A stretch of DNA of 64,000 bases from Mesorhizobium neociceri (GTDB lineage: Bacteria; Pseudomonadota; Alphaproteobacteria; Rhizobiales; Rhizobiaceae): NCBI RefSeq assembly GCF_013520985.1, contig NZ_JACDTY010000006.1, positions 1 to 64,000 on the forward strand, read 5' to 3'. The notes beneath the pieces are model-generated. The model saw only the letters and a program-made list of their open reading frames with translations, was not told where the DNA came from and did no database searches. The position numbers and the translations under genes are program-made. The number at the start of each line of letters is the position of its first letter. The stretch's first letter is position 1. Below, in pieces: positions 45,929-55,429 of the stretch.

Positions 45929-46809
45929 GCGCAAAACAGAAGACATCAGCCGATATCTACGTTTTCGATGTTGACCCGAACTCGGACACAGCCGCGGCAA
46001 ATGTGTTGCGGTTAGTCGGCAGGGATAAGGATGTCCTCGAAATCGGCGCCGGACCGGGTTCGATCGCAAAGCCCCTGATCGCGCTGAATGGCTGTAGGGT
46101 TACCGCACTCGAGTATGATCCGAACTGTATTCCGATCCTGAAGGGCTTTTGCGTCGACGCGGTCCAGGGCGATCTCAACACGCCGGGATGGGGCGAGGTC
46201 TTCGGTGAGCGGCGCTTCGACATCGTCGTCATCGCGGATGTGCTTGAGCATCTGGTCAATCCCTGGGAGACCTTGAGGGAGGTCACCCGCTATCTGCGGC
46301 CTGGGGGGAGCGTGGTCTCGTCGATCCCCAACGCCAATCATGCCGCGATGATAGCGATGATCCTTGACGACAATGTCGACTACCGGGACTGGGGCCTTCT
46401 CGATCGCACGCATATCCGCTTCTTTGGCGCCAGGAACCTTCAGCAACTCTTCCGCCAAGCCGGTCTGAAGATCGTCGACGCGCTCTTTGTCGTGCGGACG
46501 CCCGAGATGACAGAGTTCGCCGAGAATTGGAGGAAAACGCCCGAAAAAGTCCGGGCCGCCCTGGAACTCGGCGGCTATTCGCAGGTCTATCAGACGGTCG
46601 TGAAGGCAGAACTGGCGAACTCGCCGCAGAATGAGTTTGTCCTGCTCGATCGCGCGCCCGCGAAAATCGGCAAGCCTGCTTCGAATTTGCCGTTTGTCCC
46701 GCCGGCACACTATTCGCCACACCAGCGGCCGACGTTCAGAATGATGGTTGGGCGCATGCTCGGCCCAACCGGCCGCCGGGTCGTAAAGTCGATCCTGAGC
46801 ATGCGATAA
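45925..46809 (+). CDS. Class I SAM-dependent methyltransferase
   Basis: A 294-residue protein. Motif I is VLEIGAGPGS (37-46), the acidic motif II ALEYD, and IVVIADVLEHLVNPWETL the post-motif typical of methyltransferase type 11/23 proteins in O-antigen loci. The C-terminal 100 residues have no recognised fold. GTG start inside the upstream stop (GTGA), and TAATG overlap with the next gene, give tight translational coupling. It probably methylates a sugar of the polymer or its terminus; the target is unknown. Confidence 0.87.
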   Translation: MSAKQKTSADIYVFDVDPNSDTAAANVLRLVGRDKDVLEIGAGPGSIAKPLIALNGCRVTALEYDPNCIPILKGFCVDAVQGDLNTPGWGEVFGERRFDIVVIADVLEHLVNPWETLREVTRYLRPGGSVVSSIPNANHAAMIAMILDDNVDYRDWGLLDRTHIRFFGARNLQQLFRQAGLKIVDALFVVRTPEMTEFAENWRKTPEKVRAALELGGYSQVYQTVVKAELANSPQNEFVLLDRAPAKIGKPASNLPFVPPAHYSPHQRPTFRMMVGRMLGPTGRRVVKSILSMR

Positions 46810-49622
46810 TGGCGCTGCGTTACGTTGCCTACTATCTGCCGCAGTTCCATCCGTTCCCCGAGAACGATGAATGGTGGGGTAAAGGGTTCACCGAATGGAC
46901 CAACGTCGCGAAGGCGGAGCCGCTCTACGATGGCCATAATCAGCCGCGCTATCCGACCGATTTCGGCTATTACGACCTGCGCGTGCTGGACACCATGCGC
47001 GATCAGGCAGAGGTCGCCAGGGCGCACGGGATCGACGCTTTCTGCTTTCACTACTATTGGTTCGACGGCCACCGGCTGATGGAGAAGCCGGTCGATGCTT
47101 TCCTGGCCGACAAGAGCATCGACATAGGCTTCTGCCTGTGCTGGGCGAACGAAAACTGGACCCGCCGATGGGACGCCGCCGAGCATGAGGTTCTGATCGC
47201 TCAGACCTATGGCCCGGATTGGGAGTTGCGCTTCATCGAAAGCCTCTTTCCCTATTTCAAGGATCCTCGCTATCTGCGGGTCGACGGCAAGCCGCTGCTG
47301 GTCGTCTACCGGCCACAGCATCTTCCTGACGCCAAGGCCGCAGGCAGGCGCTGGCGCGAGCATTGTCGCAAGATGGGTATCGGCGAAATTCACATCGTGA
47401 ACGCGCTCGTTCACGGCAATAACGACTACGAGCAATATGAATTCGACGCAGGCGTGGAGTTCCCGCCGCACAACATGAAATTTCATGGCGTGAATGACAT
47501 TGTGCCGACATACGAGAAATACAGCGGCTACGCTGTGGAATATGCCAATGTGGCGCGGGATTTCCTGTCTCGCGATCACAGTCAGAAGCGAATCTATCGT
47601 ACCGTCTTCCCCGATTGGGACAATACGGCCCGCGTAAAGAATCGCGCGCTGATCGTTCTTGGCTCCACAGTTGCAAATTTCGAGCGCTGGCTACGGGGGG
47701 CGAGTTCACTGACGCGCGCCAATCGCGCGGAAGGCGATCAACTGGTCTTCATCAATGCTTGGAACGAGTGGGCCGAGGGGTGCTATCTTGAGCCTGACCG
47801 GGTGCACGGCCGGGGTTTCCTGGAGGCGACGCTTCGCGTGAAGGACGGCACGTCGGTGGTCGACGATATTTACGACGTTGCGCCGGAACGCGTGCGGTTC
47901 GAACTCAGGCAGCAATTGGCGGCGATCCCGGAGGAAGCCAGGGACGCCGAAATCGCAAAGCTCCGTGGCGCGAAAATCCGGGAGGTCGCCGACCTCGATG
48001 GCAAGGTGACTTTGCTCAAGCAGGAAGCCAGCCGCTTGCAGTCCGGGAGTGAACCTGCTCCTGCGGCGCATCGCGAAATCGCGGAAACTGCGGCGAGAGG
48101 CGCTCATGAGGCGCCGGGCGCCCGCGCGGCCGAGGAACCCCGGTCGAAGCTGACGACGACCAGCGCGGCAGTTCTGACGATGCCTGAACCCGGTTCGATC
48201 AAGGTGCCTCTGAAGTTCCGGGTGGCGCACCGGCTTTACGACAGGCCAATGATGTTCAAGGCAGCCCGCTTTGCCTATCGTGCCGCGAAACGTTTGGTTA
48301 ATCCGTCCGCCGCAGGTGAGCCGGCGCAAAAAAAAAACGATGTAGTCGCTGATCTCCTGGACCAGGCTGCGGTTGCCTCTAGTCGTTACCGATTGACAGA
48401 ACAGGATGTCCGAGAGGTTTCGCTCGAATCCATTGGCAGGGTGGCGTCGAGCAAACAAGAAATGCTCACCTCGAACGAGGATTGCGTTTGGACCGCGTTT
48501 TCTCCCTGCAACGTCGAGGCGGAACTAACTCCGCGGCTGCATGTCGCGAAAGGCGTGGTCAATGGCGACGAATTCGCTCGCATGCTGAAGGGGGTTCCCT
48601 ATGAAGCAGCGCCATTGCGGTTCGGTCGGTTTCACAATTGTGTGGCGCATCCGATCGCCGTGGCTCTCGTCACGCAGAACAACCAGGTCATCGCCGAAAC
48701 GATGCGCATCTACCGCTATTTCAGGCCGAGGGACATAGACCTTCAATATTTGGTCGAAGACGATGCGGGCGCGCATCTGAAGGCCAAAACAGCGACCGAG
48801 ATCGATGCGGACGTGATCATTCCCATGCATCGCTCCCAAGCGTTTGGCCATGTAGTCTTTGATGTAATCCCACAATTGTTGGCGTTTCGCGATGAGATCA
48901 TTGCTGAGCGGTTGCGGGTTGTCCTGTCGACCAAAGCACCAAAATGGTTGATCAAGATGCTGTCGGTCTGGGGCTTCCTTCCACACCACTTTCTTATCCT
49001 CGACGCGGCCAACACCGCAGCCTACAGGTTCCGTTCGGCCATCGTCTCTAACGCTCTGACCACGTTCACCACGTTCTTCCCGCATCCGGAAACAGCCGAT
49101 CTGATGTCGCGAACGCTCGTGTCTCCCCCGACGGTTCAAGACTATCCCGCCAGGCGGATATATCTCGGACGTTCAAGCGCAACCGCAAATTCCGGCAGGA
49201 CGATAACCAATGAAGCCGAGCTTCGGGCTGCGCTGGTCAAGCGTGGTTTCAAGGTCATCGATCCGGCCGCGCTGGCCTATTCGGACCAGATCGACCTTTT
49301 CACCGATGCCGAAATTATCGTCGGAGCGCATGGGTCCGCCTTTGCCAACTTGATGTGGTCGAAGGTGGGAACGGTGGTTTTCGACTTGATGCCCGACGCC
49401 TGGATCAATTTCTGGGGTGCCGGCGGCGGAGTAGTCGAATTATGGATCAGCCGTATCTGCGCCCTGAAGAAGTTCCACTACAACGTCATATTATGTGACT
49501 CTAATGGCTCCTCCGAAGCGTGGCAGGCAAAGACCTATGCCATGCAGTCCAAAGTCGACGTACAAATGGTTATGGACCACATCGATCAGGCGATAAATGA
49601 GCCCAGCAAGGCCTCTCGATGA
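46809..49622 (+). CDS. Two-domain WbsX (GH99-like) and GT61 glycan protein
   Basis: A 937-residue fusion. Residues 1-350 form a WbsX/GH99-like domain: VAYYLPQFHPFPENDEWWG, GKGFTEWTNV, FCFHYYWFDG, CWANENWTRRWD and INAWNEWAEGCYLEPD are its blocks. A charged, partly coiled linker (about 365-520) follows and contains an A10 tract at residue 507. The rest (about 595-920) is a GT61-type transferase with MHRSQAFGHVVFDVIPQLL and VGAHGSAFANLMW. Both parts probably act on the exported glycan, one perhaps trimming or transferring mannose-like units. The stop overlaps the next open frame (ATGA). Confidence 0.85.
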   Translation: MALRYVAYYLPQFHPFPENDEWWGKGFTEWTNVAKAEPLYDGHNQPRYPTDFGYYDLRVLDTMRDQAEVARAHGIDAFCFHYYWFDGHRLMEKPVDAFLADKSIDIGFCLCWANENWTRRWDAAEHEVLIAQTYGPDWELRFIESLFPYFKDPRYLRVDGKPLLVVYRPQHLPDAKAAGRRWREHCRKMGIGEIHIVNALVHGNNDYEQYEFDAGVEFPPHNMKFHGVNDIVPTYEKYSGYAVEYANVARDFLSRDHSQKRIYRTVFPDWDNTARVKNRALIVLGSTVANFERWLRGASSLTRANRAEGDQLVFINAWNEWAEGCYLEPDRVHGRGFLEATLRVKDGTSVVDDIYDVAPERVRFELRQQLAAIPEEARDAEIAKLRGAKIREVADLDGKVTLLKQEASRLQSGSEPAPAAHREIAETAARGAHEAPGARAAEEPRSKLTTTSAAVLTMPEPGSIKVPLKFRVAHRLYDRPMMFKAARFAYRAAKRLVNPSAAGEPAQKKNDVVADLLDQAAVASSRYRLTEQDVREVSLESIGRVASSKQEMLTSNEDCVWTAFSPCNVEAELTPRLHVAKGVVNGDEFARMLKGVPYEAAPLRFGRFHNCVAHPIAVALVTQNNQVIAETMRIYRYFRPRDIDLQYLVEDDAGAHLKAKTATEIDADVIIPMHRSQAFGHVVFDVIPQLLAFRDEIIAERLRVVLSTKAPKWLIKMLSVWGFLPHHFLILDAANTAAYRFRSAIVSNALTTFTTFFPHPETADLMSRTLVSPPTVQDYPARRIYLGRSSATANSGRTITNEAELRAALVKRGFKVIDPAALAYSDQIDLFTDAEIIVGAHGSAFANLMWSKVGTVVFDLMPDAWINFWGAGGGVVELWISRICALKKFHYNVILCDSNGSSEAWQAKTYAMQSKVDVQMVMDHIDQAINEPSKASR
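48328..48337 (+). repeat. A10 homopolymer in the linker of the WbsX-GT61 gene
   Basis: Ten A residues in a GC-rich gene, read as CAA AAA AAA AAC (Gln-Lys-Lys-Asn, residues 507-510). Loss of one A gives a TAG stop three codons on; gain of one gives TGA five codons on. Either would separate the WbsX part from the GT61 part. Confidence 0.85.
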
Positions 49623-49957
49623 TTAGTCAGCGCGATTTTGACTACGCCTTGGCCTTGTCGCTGTTCACGCACCTGCCAATCAACCTCATCCGGACTTGCC
49701 TTGAGAAACTTCGACCGGTGATGAAGACCGACGGTAGGCTCTTCGCGACTTTTTTTGTGTGTGATGATGGCCTGCCATTGTGGCGCCCTATCTCACATCC
49801 GAGAGGCGGCATAACCACTTACGGTGACGCGGACCCGTATCACTATAAGGTCGCCGACATTGAGTTTATGGCGGGATCGACAGGCTGGCACATCGAAAGA
49901 GAGGTTCGTTTCGATCATCCTCGAAGCCAACGTTGCTTCACGCTGGCCAGGGCGTGA
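49619..49957 (+). pseudogene. 5'-truncated SAM methyltransferase remnant
   Basis: A 112-residue frame that matches only the second half of a class I methyltransferase: FDYALALSLFTHLPINLIRTCLEKLRPVMKTDGRLFATFF, split as FDYALALSLFTHLP and MKTDGRLFATFF, are the post-motif strands. The SAM-binding motif I is missing and the sequence upstream is the GT61 gene, so no N-terminal half exists here. The frame begins with an ATG overlapping the GT61 stop (ATGA) and could be translated, but catalysis is unlikely. Its 3' end overlaps the converging sulfotransferase gene by 43 bases. Confidence 0.72.
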
Positions 49958-50724
49958 AGCACGCCGTATCTGTATTCTGCAACTGCCGCAGTTCCATCTC
50001 TGTGGGTTTGATACGCCGACGCCCGCCGTCGGACCGCCCAGTCGTAGAGTTGCTGATCGATCTCGGTCAACGTCGCCAACAGTTCCAGGGTCGATGACGG
50101 CAGTTCTTCTCGCATCGTTCGGATCGGCGCCGCGTTGATCCGGAAAACGTCCGGCGATGTATCGCCAAGCGCGGCGAAAATTGCGGCGTTGTCGGCCTCG
50201 AAATTCTCCACCAGCCCAATGTAATCGAAGCGAGCAAGGTTGGCTTTGGCCCGATCGAGAATCTCGTCCGGCGGCAACCCGCTTGGTGCGATATCAGCCT
50301 TGCCGACCAACGAGGCGCCCCAGCCCGATGCCAGTTGGCATGCTTGATGATTCCACATGTGCGAAGCGAACTTGGAGCTTGCGGTTTCTCCTGCTCGAAA
50401 GAACGTTTCAGCATCGTTGTCATGTGCCAACGTATTAACTTCATCCTCATCTCTCGTCCTGCCACGGCAGTAGCTGTAAAATGAAAGCAGCCGTTCGACG
50501 GGATCCCGGAGGAAGGTGAAGCTGTAGCGTCCCGGCATGAAGCGTTCAGCGTAATCGAAACCGAAATGGCCGGATACCATCATCAAGGGTTCGAGTTGTT
50601 CCGGTGTGCGGCTGACATAGTCGCCGTGCATGCAGCAATTTGCTCGACCGTACAGCTCGAATGCCTTTGCAAGCACGGACGATCCGGCGGTCTTCTGAAT
50701 ATGAAGGAATAGAGCAGGTAGCAT
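49915..50724 (-). CDS. Sulfotransferase 3 (Sulfotransfer_2-like)
   Basis: A 269-residue protein that resembles heparan/chondroitin 2-O and 6-O sulfotransferases rather than the NDST type. FLHIQKTAGSS (about 6-16) is the 5'-phosphosulfate loop and FTFLRDPVERLLSFY (about 69-83) the 3'-phosphate motif. ASHMWNHQACQL follows the family pattern. It converges with the methyltransferase remnant. It is the third sulfotransferase type in 9 kb, which suggests that several positions of a glycan are sulfated. Confidence 0.88.
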   Translation of the reverse strand: MLPALFLHIQKTAGSSVLAKAFELYGRANCCMHGDYVSRTPEQLEPLMMVSGHFGFDYAERFMPGRYSFTFLRDPVERLLSFYSYCRGRTRDEDEVNTLAHDNDAETFFRAGETASSKFASHMWNHQACQLASGWGASLVGKADIAPSGLPPDEILDRAKANLARFDYIGLVENFEADNAAIFAALGDTSPDVFRINAAPIRTMREELPSSTLELLATLTEIDQQLYDWAVRRRASAYQTHRDGTAAVAEYRYGVLHALASVKQRWLRG

Positions 50725-50880
50725 GCAGGCATCCCGTCCGGATAACGGAAAAGTGAAAACCTACTTGCTGTGACAGCGTCGCAGAGTCAATCGGCTGTCG
50801 CGATCTTTCCACCTATCGGAGCGGGCGCGCGGCGGCAAACGAGATCAACCCGGCACCTGGTCGACCATAGTCCTTCCACA

Positions 50881-51612
50881 TCAGGCGAACGGTCGGTGCC
50901 TTGCCGCGATATTGAGCGCCGTTTCACGAACGATTTTGACCGACTTCCAATAGTCGTCATACTCATCCCGACTGTCAGCCCTGAATGTCTTCAAGATCTC
51001 ATCGTAGGCGTCCCGCAGAACCGTGCTCTCGGGGTTGAGATTTGTAACGACGACTAACCCGGTCGGCGCGCAGTCCGTAACAGTCACAGATAGATCGGGA
51101 CGATACTTCAGCAGGGTGGGGACCATCTTCCATACGTCACCTGCCCACCACCCCGGAAAGTTGTTGTCAGTAGGTTCGATCGCCGTTTTCATATCCCTGA
51201 TGGTCATCTTGTAGCCGGGAGGGAGACAATCATGCATGAGAATGATTGAGTCTTTCGCACACTCTCGTTCGGTGTTGATGAAATCGCGCAAGAGGAACTC
51301 GAACAGATGCATGCCATCTAGAAAAGCCAAATCTACAGGCTTCCCCAGAACCTTACTCGGACGCGTTTCCTTGAAAAAGCCGTCGCTGGTCTGCTGATAG
51401 AGAAAACAGCGGGGCTTGCGACCAATAATGTTCTTTGCACAGACAAAGTAGGGATCGACCGCTACCGTTTCACACTTGGCCAGCTCAAGAGTGTTTCCAA
51501 ACTGGACGCCAACTTCGAAATAGGATCGTGGCGTTAGGACTGTATGAATATTGGCGATCGTTTCCAGGTAATTTTTGCCGACGACGCGTGGTCCGTGGTT
51601 GGCGTCTTTCAT
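50881..51612 (-). CDS. Class I methyltransferase-like protein (Methyltransf_24 type)
   Basis: A 243-residue protein. YFEVGVQFGNTLELA (31-45) is a motif I variant in which Gly-rich residues are reduced (EVGVQFGN), and LAFLDGMHLFEFLLRDF and SIILMHDCLPP are the acidic and HDxxP blocks of cephalosporin-hydroxylase-like/Methyltransf_24 proteins. The ATG at 51612 has GGAGTG nine bases upstream and is preferred to a TTG at 51627. It lies downstream of rmlD on the same strand and likely modifies a sugar; the substrate is unknown. Confidence 0.8.
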   Translation of the reverse strand: MKDANHGPRVVGKNYLETIANIHTVLTPRSYFEVGVQFGNTLELAKCETVAVDPYFVCAKNIIGRKPRCFLYQQTSDGFFKETRPSKVLGKPVDLAFLDGMHLFEFLLRDFINTERECAKDSIILMHDCLPPGYKMTIRDMKTAIEPTDNNFPGWWAGDVWKMVPTLLKYRPDLSVTVTDCAPTGLVVVTNLNPESTVLRDAYDEILKTFRADSRDEYDDYWKSVKIVRETALNIAARHRPFA

Positions 51613-51700
51613 TCGCAAGCACTCCAAGGCGGATCATTGTAACTTGTGCAGGTCGCCGCTCGTATCGTCGCGGTCTGACACTGCAATGAGATGGTTCGTG

Positions 51701-52585
51701 CTAACGGGCCGTCAACCGCTCAACTACCTCGTGACTCGCCTCCCGCCACTCCGGCGCCTGCCATCCGAACGCGCCTTCAAACTTCGCGCTCGACAGCCGC
51801 GAATTCGCTGGACGCTTTGCCTTGGTCGGATAGTCGCTGGTCGCAATGTCGCGCACCCGCGCTGTAGGCCCGCCGTACCGCGCGCTCGTGTCGAGTATGT
51901 GACGGGCAAAGCCGCTCCAGCTGGTCTCGCCGGTGCCGGCCAGATGATAGATGCCGTAGCCGTCAAACGCCTCGTCGTCTCGCAACATCGCCGCCGCATG
52001 CAGGATTGCATCGGCGATATCAAGTGCGGAGGTTGGATTTCCCCATTGGTCGGCGACGACAGCGATCTCGTCGCGGTCGCCGGCCAGCCTCAGCATGGTC
52101 TTGACGAAATTCCTGCCGAACGGGCTGTAGACCCAGGCGGTGCGCAGGATCAGGTGGCGCGGATTGGCGGCCGCAACCGCCAGTTCGCCGGCAAGCTTGG
52201 AGGCGCCGTAGACGCCGAGCGGCGCGGTCGCGTCGGTCTCGACATAGGCGCCGTCCTTCGAACCGTCGAAGACATAGTCGGTCGAAAGATGGATGACGGG
52301 CACGCCGAGCTGTGCCGCCGCTTCGGCGACCTTGCCGGCGCCGACGGCGTTCACCGCAAAGGCAAGGTCGGGCTCGTCCTCGGCCTGGTCGACCGCAGTG
52401 TAGGCGGCAGCCGACACCACGATATCCGGCCGTGCGGCCGCGAGCGCTTGGAACACCGTGTCGGGCTGCGTGAGGTCGAGCGCCGGCCGGCCGACGGCGA
52501 CGACCTCGATGCCATCGCGCGCCTTCCCGGCCTCCAGCAGGCTGGTGGCGACCTGACCGTCGCGTCCGGTGACAACCAGCCTCAC
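51701..52585 (-). CDS. rmlD: dTDP-4-dehydrorhamnose reductase
   Basis: A 294-residue extended SDR that completes dTDP-L-rhamnose with NAD(P)[15 protein letters not shown] is the family GxxGQxG nucleotide loop; [21 protein letters not shown] and YGASKLAGE (catalytic Tyr and Lys) are diagnostic. A GTG start overlaps the rmlB stop by four bases. It is the last gene of rmlA-C-B-D. Confidence 0.96.
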   Translation of the reverse strand: MRLVVTGRDGQVATSLLEAGKARDGIEVVAVGRPALDLTQPDTVFQALAAARPDIVVSAAAYTAVDQAEDEPDLAFAVNAVGAGKVAEAAAQLGVPVIHLSTDYVFDGSKDGAYVETDATAPLGVYGASKLAGELAVAAANPRHLILRTAWVYSPFGRNFVKTMLRLAGDRDEIAVVADQWGNPTSALDIADAILHAAAMLRDDEAFDGYGIYHLAGTGETSWSGFARHILDTSARYGGPTARVRDIATSDYPTKAKRPANSRLSSAKFEGAFGWQAPEWREASHEVVERLTAR

Positions 52586-53676
52586 GCGGCGCCCTTCCTG
52601 CCTTCAACCTGGCCCCGGGACTGGACTTGGCCTAGCCGCTCGCCGGCGTAGCGCTGCTCGCGGATCGGCCCCCACCACCATTTGTTATCGAGGAACCAGT
52701 CGACCGTCCTTGCCAGGCCGCTGTCGAAACTCTCCGCCGGCGCCCAGCCGAGATCCCGGCTGATCTTGGAGGCATCGATAGCATAGCGGCGGTCGTGGCC
52801 GGGGCGATCGGTGACGAAGCTGATCAGATCGCGGTAGCGCCTGCCGCGGCTGCGCGGACGCCTGATGTCGAGCAGGCCGCAGATCGTCTCGACGACGCCA
52901 AGATTGGTGCGTTCGGAATTGCCGCCGACATTGTAGCTCTCGCCCGGCTGGCCCTTGGTGGCGACCAGCTCCAGGGCGCGGGCATGATCCTCGACGAACA
53001 GCCAGTCACGCACATTGGCGCCGGCGCCGTAGACCGGCAGCGGCTTTTCGTCGAGCGCGTTGAGGATCACCAGAGGGATCAGCTTTTCGGGAAAGTGATA
53101 GGGCCCGTAATTGTTCGAGCAGTTGGAGAGCACGACCGGCAGGCCGTAGGTCTCGTGCCAGGCCCGCACCAGATGGTCGGACGCCGCCTTCGAGGCGGAA
53201 TAGGGCGAGGACGGCGCGTAAGGCGTTTCCTCGACGAACATGCCGCCGTCGAAGGGCAGATCGCCGAACACCTCGTCGGTCGAGACATGGTGGAAGCGGA
53301 AGCGGGCTTTCCTGTCCTCGCCAAGGCCGCGCCAATATTCGAGCGCCGAATTCAGCACCCGGTAGGTGCCGACGATGTTGGTCTCGATAAAGGCGCCGGG
53401 TCCGTCGATCGAGCGGTCGACATGGCTTTCGGCGGCGAGATTCATGACGATGTCGATCTCGTCGCGTTGAAGGATGTCGAGAACCGCGCGCTCGTCACAG
53501 ATGTCGGCCTGCGCAAACTTATAATTGTGCGCATTCTCGATCGTGCGCAGCGAGGCGAGATTGCCGGCATAGGTGAGCTTGTCGAGATTGGTCACATGGT
53601 AGGCCGGATTGGCGCACAAATGCCGGCACACCGCCGAGCCAATGAAGCCGGCACCGCCTGTCACCAGAAAATTCAT
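52582..53676 (-). CDS. rmlB: dTDP-glucose 4,6-dehydratase
   Basis: A 364-residue SDR converting dTDP-glucose to dTDP-4-keto-6-deoxyglucose. [20 protein letters not shown] binds [15 protein letters not shown] has the Thr-Asp-Glu triad and [12 protein letters not shown] the Tyr-x3-Lys. [13 protein letters not shown] is another signature. AAGGAGAG precedes the ATG at 53676; the frame continues upstream only as antisense-like Arg-rich sequence inside rmlC. It is coupled to rmlD. Confidence 0.96.
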   Translation of the reverse strand: MNFLVTGGAGFIGSAVCRHLCANPAYHVTNLDKLTYAGNLASLRTIENAHNYKFAQADICDERAVLDILQRDEIDIVMNLAAESHVDRSIDGPGAFIETNIVGTYRVLNSALEYWRGLGEDRKARFRFHHVSTDEVFGDLPFDGGMFVEETPYAPSSPYSASKAASDHLVRAWHETYGLPVVLSNCSNNYGPYHFPEKLIPLVILNALDEKPLPVYGAGANVRDWLFVEDHARALELVATKGQPGESYNVGGNSERTNLGVVETICGLLDIRRPRSRGRRYRDLISFVTDRPGHDRRYAIDASKISRDLGWAPAESFDSGLARTVDWFLDNKWWWGPIREQRYAGERLGQVQSRGQVEGRKGAA

Positions 53677-53701
53677 GGCGCTCTCCTTACATCGTCGCGC
53701 G

Positions 53702-54253
53702 TCATGCGAACACCTCGGCAGTGGCAAGCGTCGGCGCCTTGAGGTCCTTGGCCGAGAGCTCGAAGGCGCCGGCTGGCGACGGCCAATCGATGCCGATGTC
53801 GGGATCGTCGAAACGGATCGAGCGGTCATGCGCCGGCGAATAGGTGTCGGTGACCTTATACAGAACCTCGGTGTCCGGCACGAGCGTGACGAAGCCGTGC
53901 GCGAAACCCTTCGGCACCAGGATCTGATTGCCTTTCTCGGCCGATATTTCGAGCGCCACCCACTTGCCGAAGGTTTTCGAGCTGCGGCGAATGTCAACCG
54001 CGACGTCGAGGATCCTGCCTCTGATCACACGCAGCAGCTTGTCCTGCGCGCGCGGCGCAAGCTGATAGTGGAGACCGCGCAAGACGCCCGCTGCCGCCGA
54101 ATAGGAGTGATTGTCCTGGACGAAACGCAGATCGATGCCGGCCTCGGCAAAGCGCTCGGCATTCCAGGTCTCGATGAAATAGCCGCGCGCATCGCCGTGC
54201 CGCTTCGGCACGATCTCCAGCACGCCGTCGAGACCGAGCTGCCTGACGTCCAC
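53702..54253 (-). CDS. rmlC: dTDP-4-dehydrorhamnose 3,5-epimerase
   Basis: A 183-residue cupin. [38 protein letters not shown] (with the catalytic His in RGLHYQ), [10 protein letters not shown] and [12 protein letters not shown] are family blocks; [17 protein letters not shown] has the active-site Tyr. It starts with GTG one base after rmlA ends. Confidence 0.95.
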   Translation of the reverse strand: MDVRQLGLDGVLEIVPKRHGDARGYFIETWNAERFAEAGIDLRFVQDNHSYSAAAGVLRGLHYQLAPRAQDKLLRVIRGRILDVAVDIRRSSKTFGKWVALEISAEKGNQILVPKGFAHGFVTLVPDTEVLYKVTDTYSPAHDRSIRFDDPDIGIDWPSPAGAFELSAKDLKAPTLATAEVFA

Positions 54254-54254
54254 T

Positions 54255-55139
54255 CTAATTCTCCGTCAGTTCGGCGACACGCCGGCGCAGATAGGCGGCG
54301 TATTCATTCTTGCCCAGGCGCGTGGCGCGCTCAAGCACCTTGTCGGCGGTCAGCCAGCCCTGCTCGAAAGCGATTTCTTCAGGACAGGCAACCTTGATGC
54401 CCTGGCGGTGCTCGATGGTGCGCACGAAGGAAGAGGCTTCATGCAGACTGTCATGCGTACCGGTGTCGAGCCAGGCATAGCCACGGCCGAGCTGATGCAC
54501 ATGCAGCTGCCCACGCTCGAGATAGACGTTGTTGACCGACGTGATCTCGAGTTCTCCGCGCGCCGAGGGCTTGATCGTCGAAGCGATGTCGACGACCTCG
54601 TTATCGTAGAAATAGAGGCCGGTGACCGCCCAGTTGGACTTCGGCTTTTCCGGCTTTTCCTCGATCGTCAAAGCGGTGCCGCTGAGCTTGTCGAACGACA
54701 CCACGCCATAGCGCTGCGGATCCTCGACATGGTAGGCGAACACCGAAGCGCCGCTTTCACGCTGCGCAGCCGCACGGCAGAGCTGCGACAGGCCCTCGCC
54801 GAAATAGATGTTGTCGCCGAGGATCATCGACACATTGTCCTTGCCGATGAAGTCGCGGCCGATGACGAAAGCTTCGGCAAGCCCGTTGGGCTGCGGCTGT
54901 TCGGCATAGGACAATTCGAGCCCGAATTCCGAACCGTCACCCAGCAACTCGCGAAAAACCGGCAAGTCGCGTGGTGTTGAAATGATCAGAATCTGTCGGA
55001 TCCCCGCGAGCATCAAGACGCTCAACGGATAATAGATCATCGGCTTGTCGTATATCGGCAGAATTTGCTTAGAGATCGCTAATGTTAGGGGATAAAGACG
55101 CGTCCCGCTGCCTCCCGCAAGGATGATACCTTTCAACAA
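54255..55139 (-). CDS. rmlA: Glucose-1-phosphate thymidylyltransferase
   Basis: A 294-residue enzyme that makes dTDP-glucose. [16 protein letters not shown] is the nucleotide loop, [16 protein letters not shown] follows, and LGDNIYFG and [21 protein letters not shown], split as [15 protein letters not shown], are conserved. The start is TTG (two in a row) with AAGGAGAG upstream. It begins the dTDP-rhamnose operon. Confidence 0.95.
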   Translation of the reverse strand: MLKGIILAGGSGTRLYPLTLAISKQILPIYDKPMIYYPLSVLMLAGIRQILIISTPRDLPVFRELLGDGSEFGLELSYAEQPQPNGLAEAFVIGRDFIGKDNVSMILGDNIYFGEGLSQLCRAAAQRESGASVFAYHVEDPQRYGVVSFDKLSGTALTIEEKPEKPKSNWAVTGLYFYDNEVVDIASTIKPSARGELEITSVNNVYLERGQLHVHQLGRGYAWLDTGTHDSLHEASSFVRTIEHRQGIKVACPEEIAFEQGWLTADKVLERATRLGKNEYAAYLRRRVAELTEN

Positions 55140-55379
55140 GCTCTCCTTGAATTGCCAGGCCCCCGCCCGAAATCAAGTTGACCGTGCTTAGGTTTCGCGC
55201 TCAGGCTTGTCAATTCAATCTCGGTCGTGGATCAGCACCGAATTGACCCGCATCTGCCACCTCGCGGCAATTTGCCCGACTGGCCACAAGCTGTTGACCG
55301 ACCGGCCGCAGGCTGGCGATGCAATGAGCGTGGCAATCTGGCAAACCGGCTTCGCGCCGTCCTGGTGACGCGTGTCAAC

Positions 55380-55409
55380 AAAAAGCCGGCGGGCTCGCAC
55401 CCGCCGGCT
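55380..55409 (-). terminator. Rho-independent terminator of bioY
   Basis: On the minus strand AGCCGGCGGG and CCCGCCGGCT form a perfect 10-bp stem with a six-base loop, followed directly by TTTTTG, about 20 bases after the bioY stop. The remaining gap to rmlA (55140-55379) shows no gene; it should carry the rml promoter. Confidence 0.85.
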
Positions 55410-55429
55410 CATTTGCGTTCAAGCGATTT

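Noticed and set aside
49619..49622. Frameshift joining the GT61 gene and the methyltransferase fragment
   Set aside because: The GT61 domain appears complete before its stop, so the fragment is a separate remnant, not a broken C-terminus.
53677..53997. N-terminal extension of rmlB
   Set aside because: The extra 107 codons are Arg/Ser-rich, overlap rmlC in another frame and precede a perfect RmlB start with a good ribosome site.
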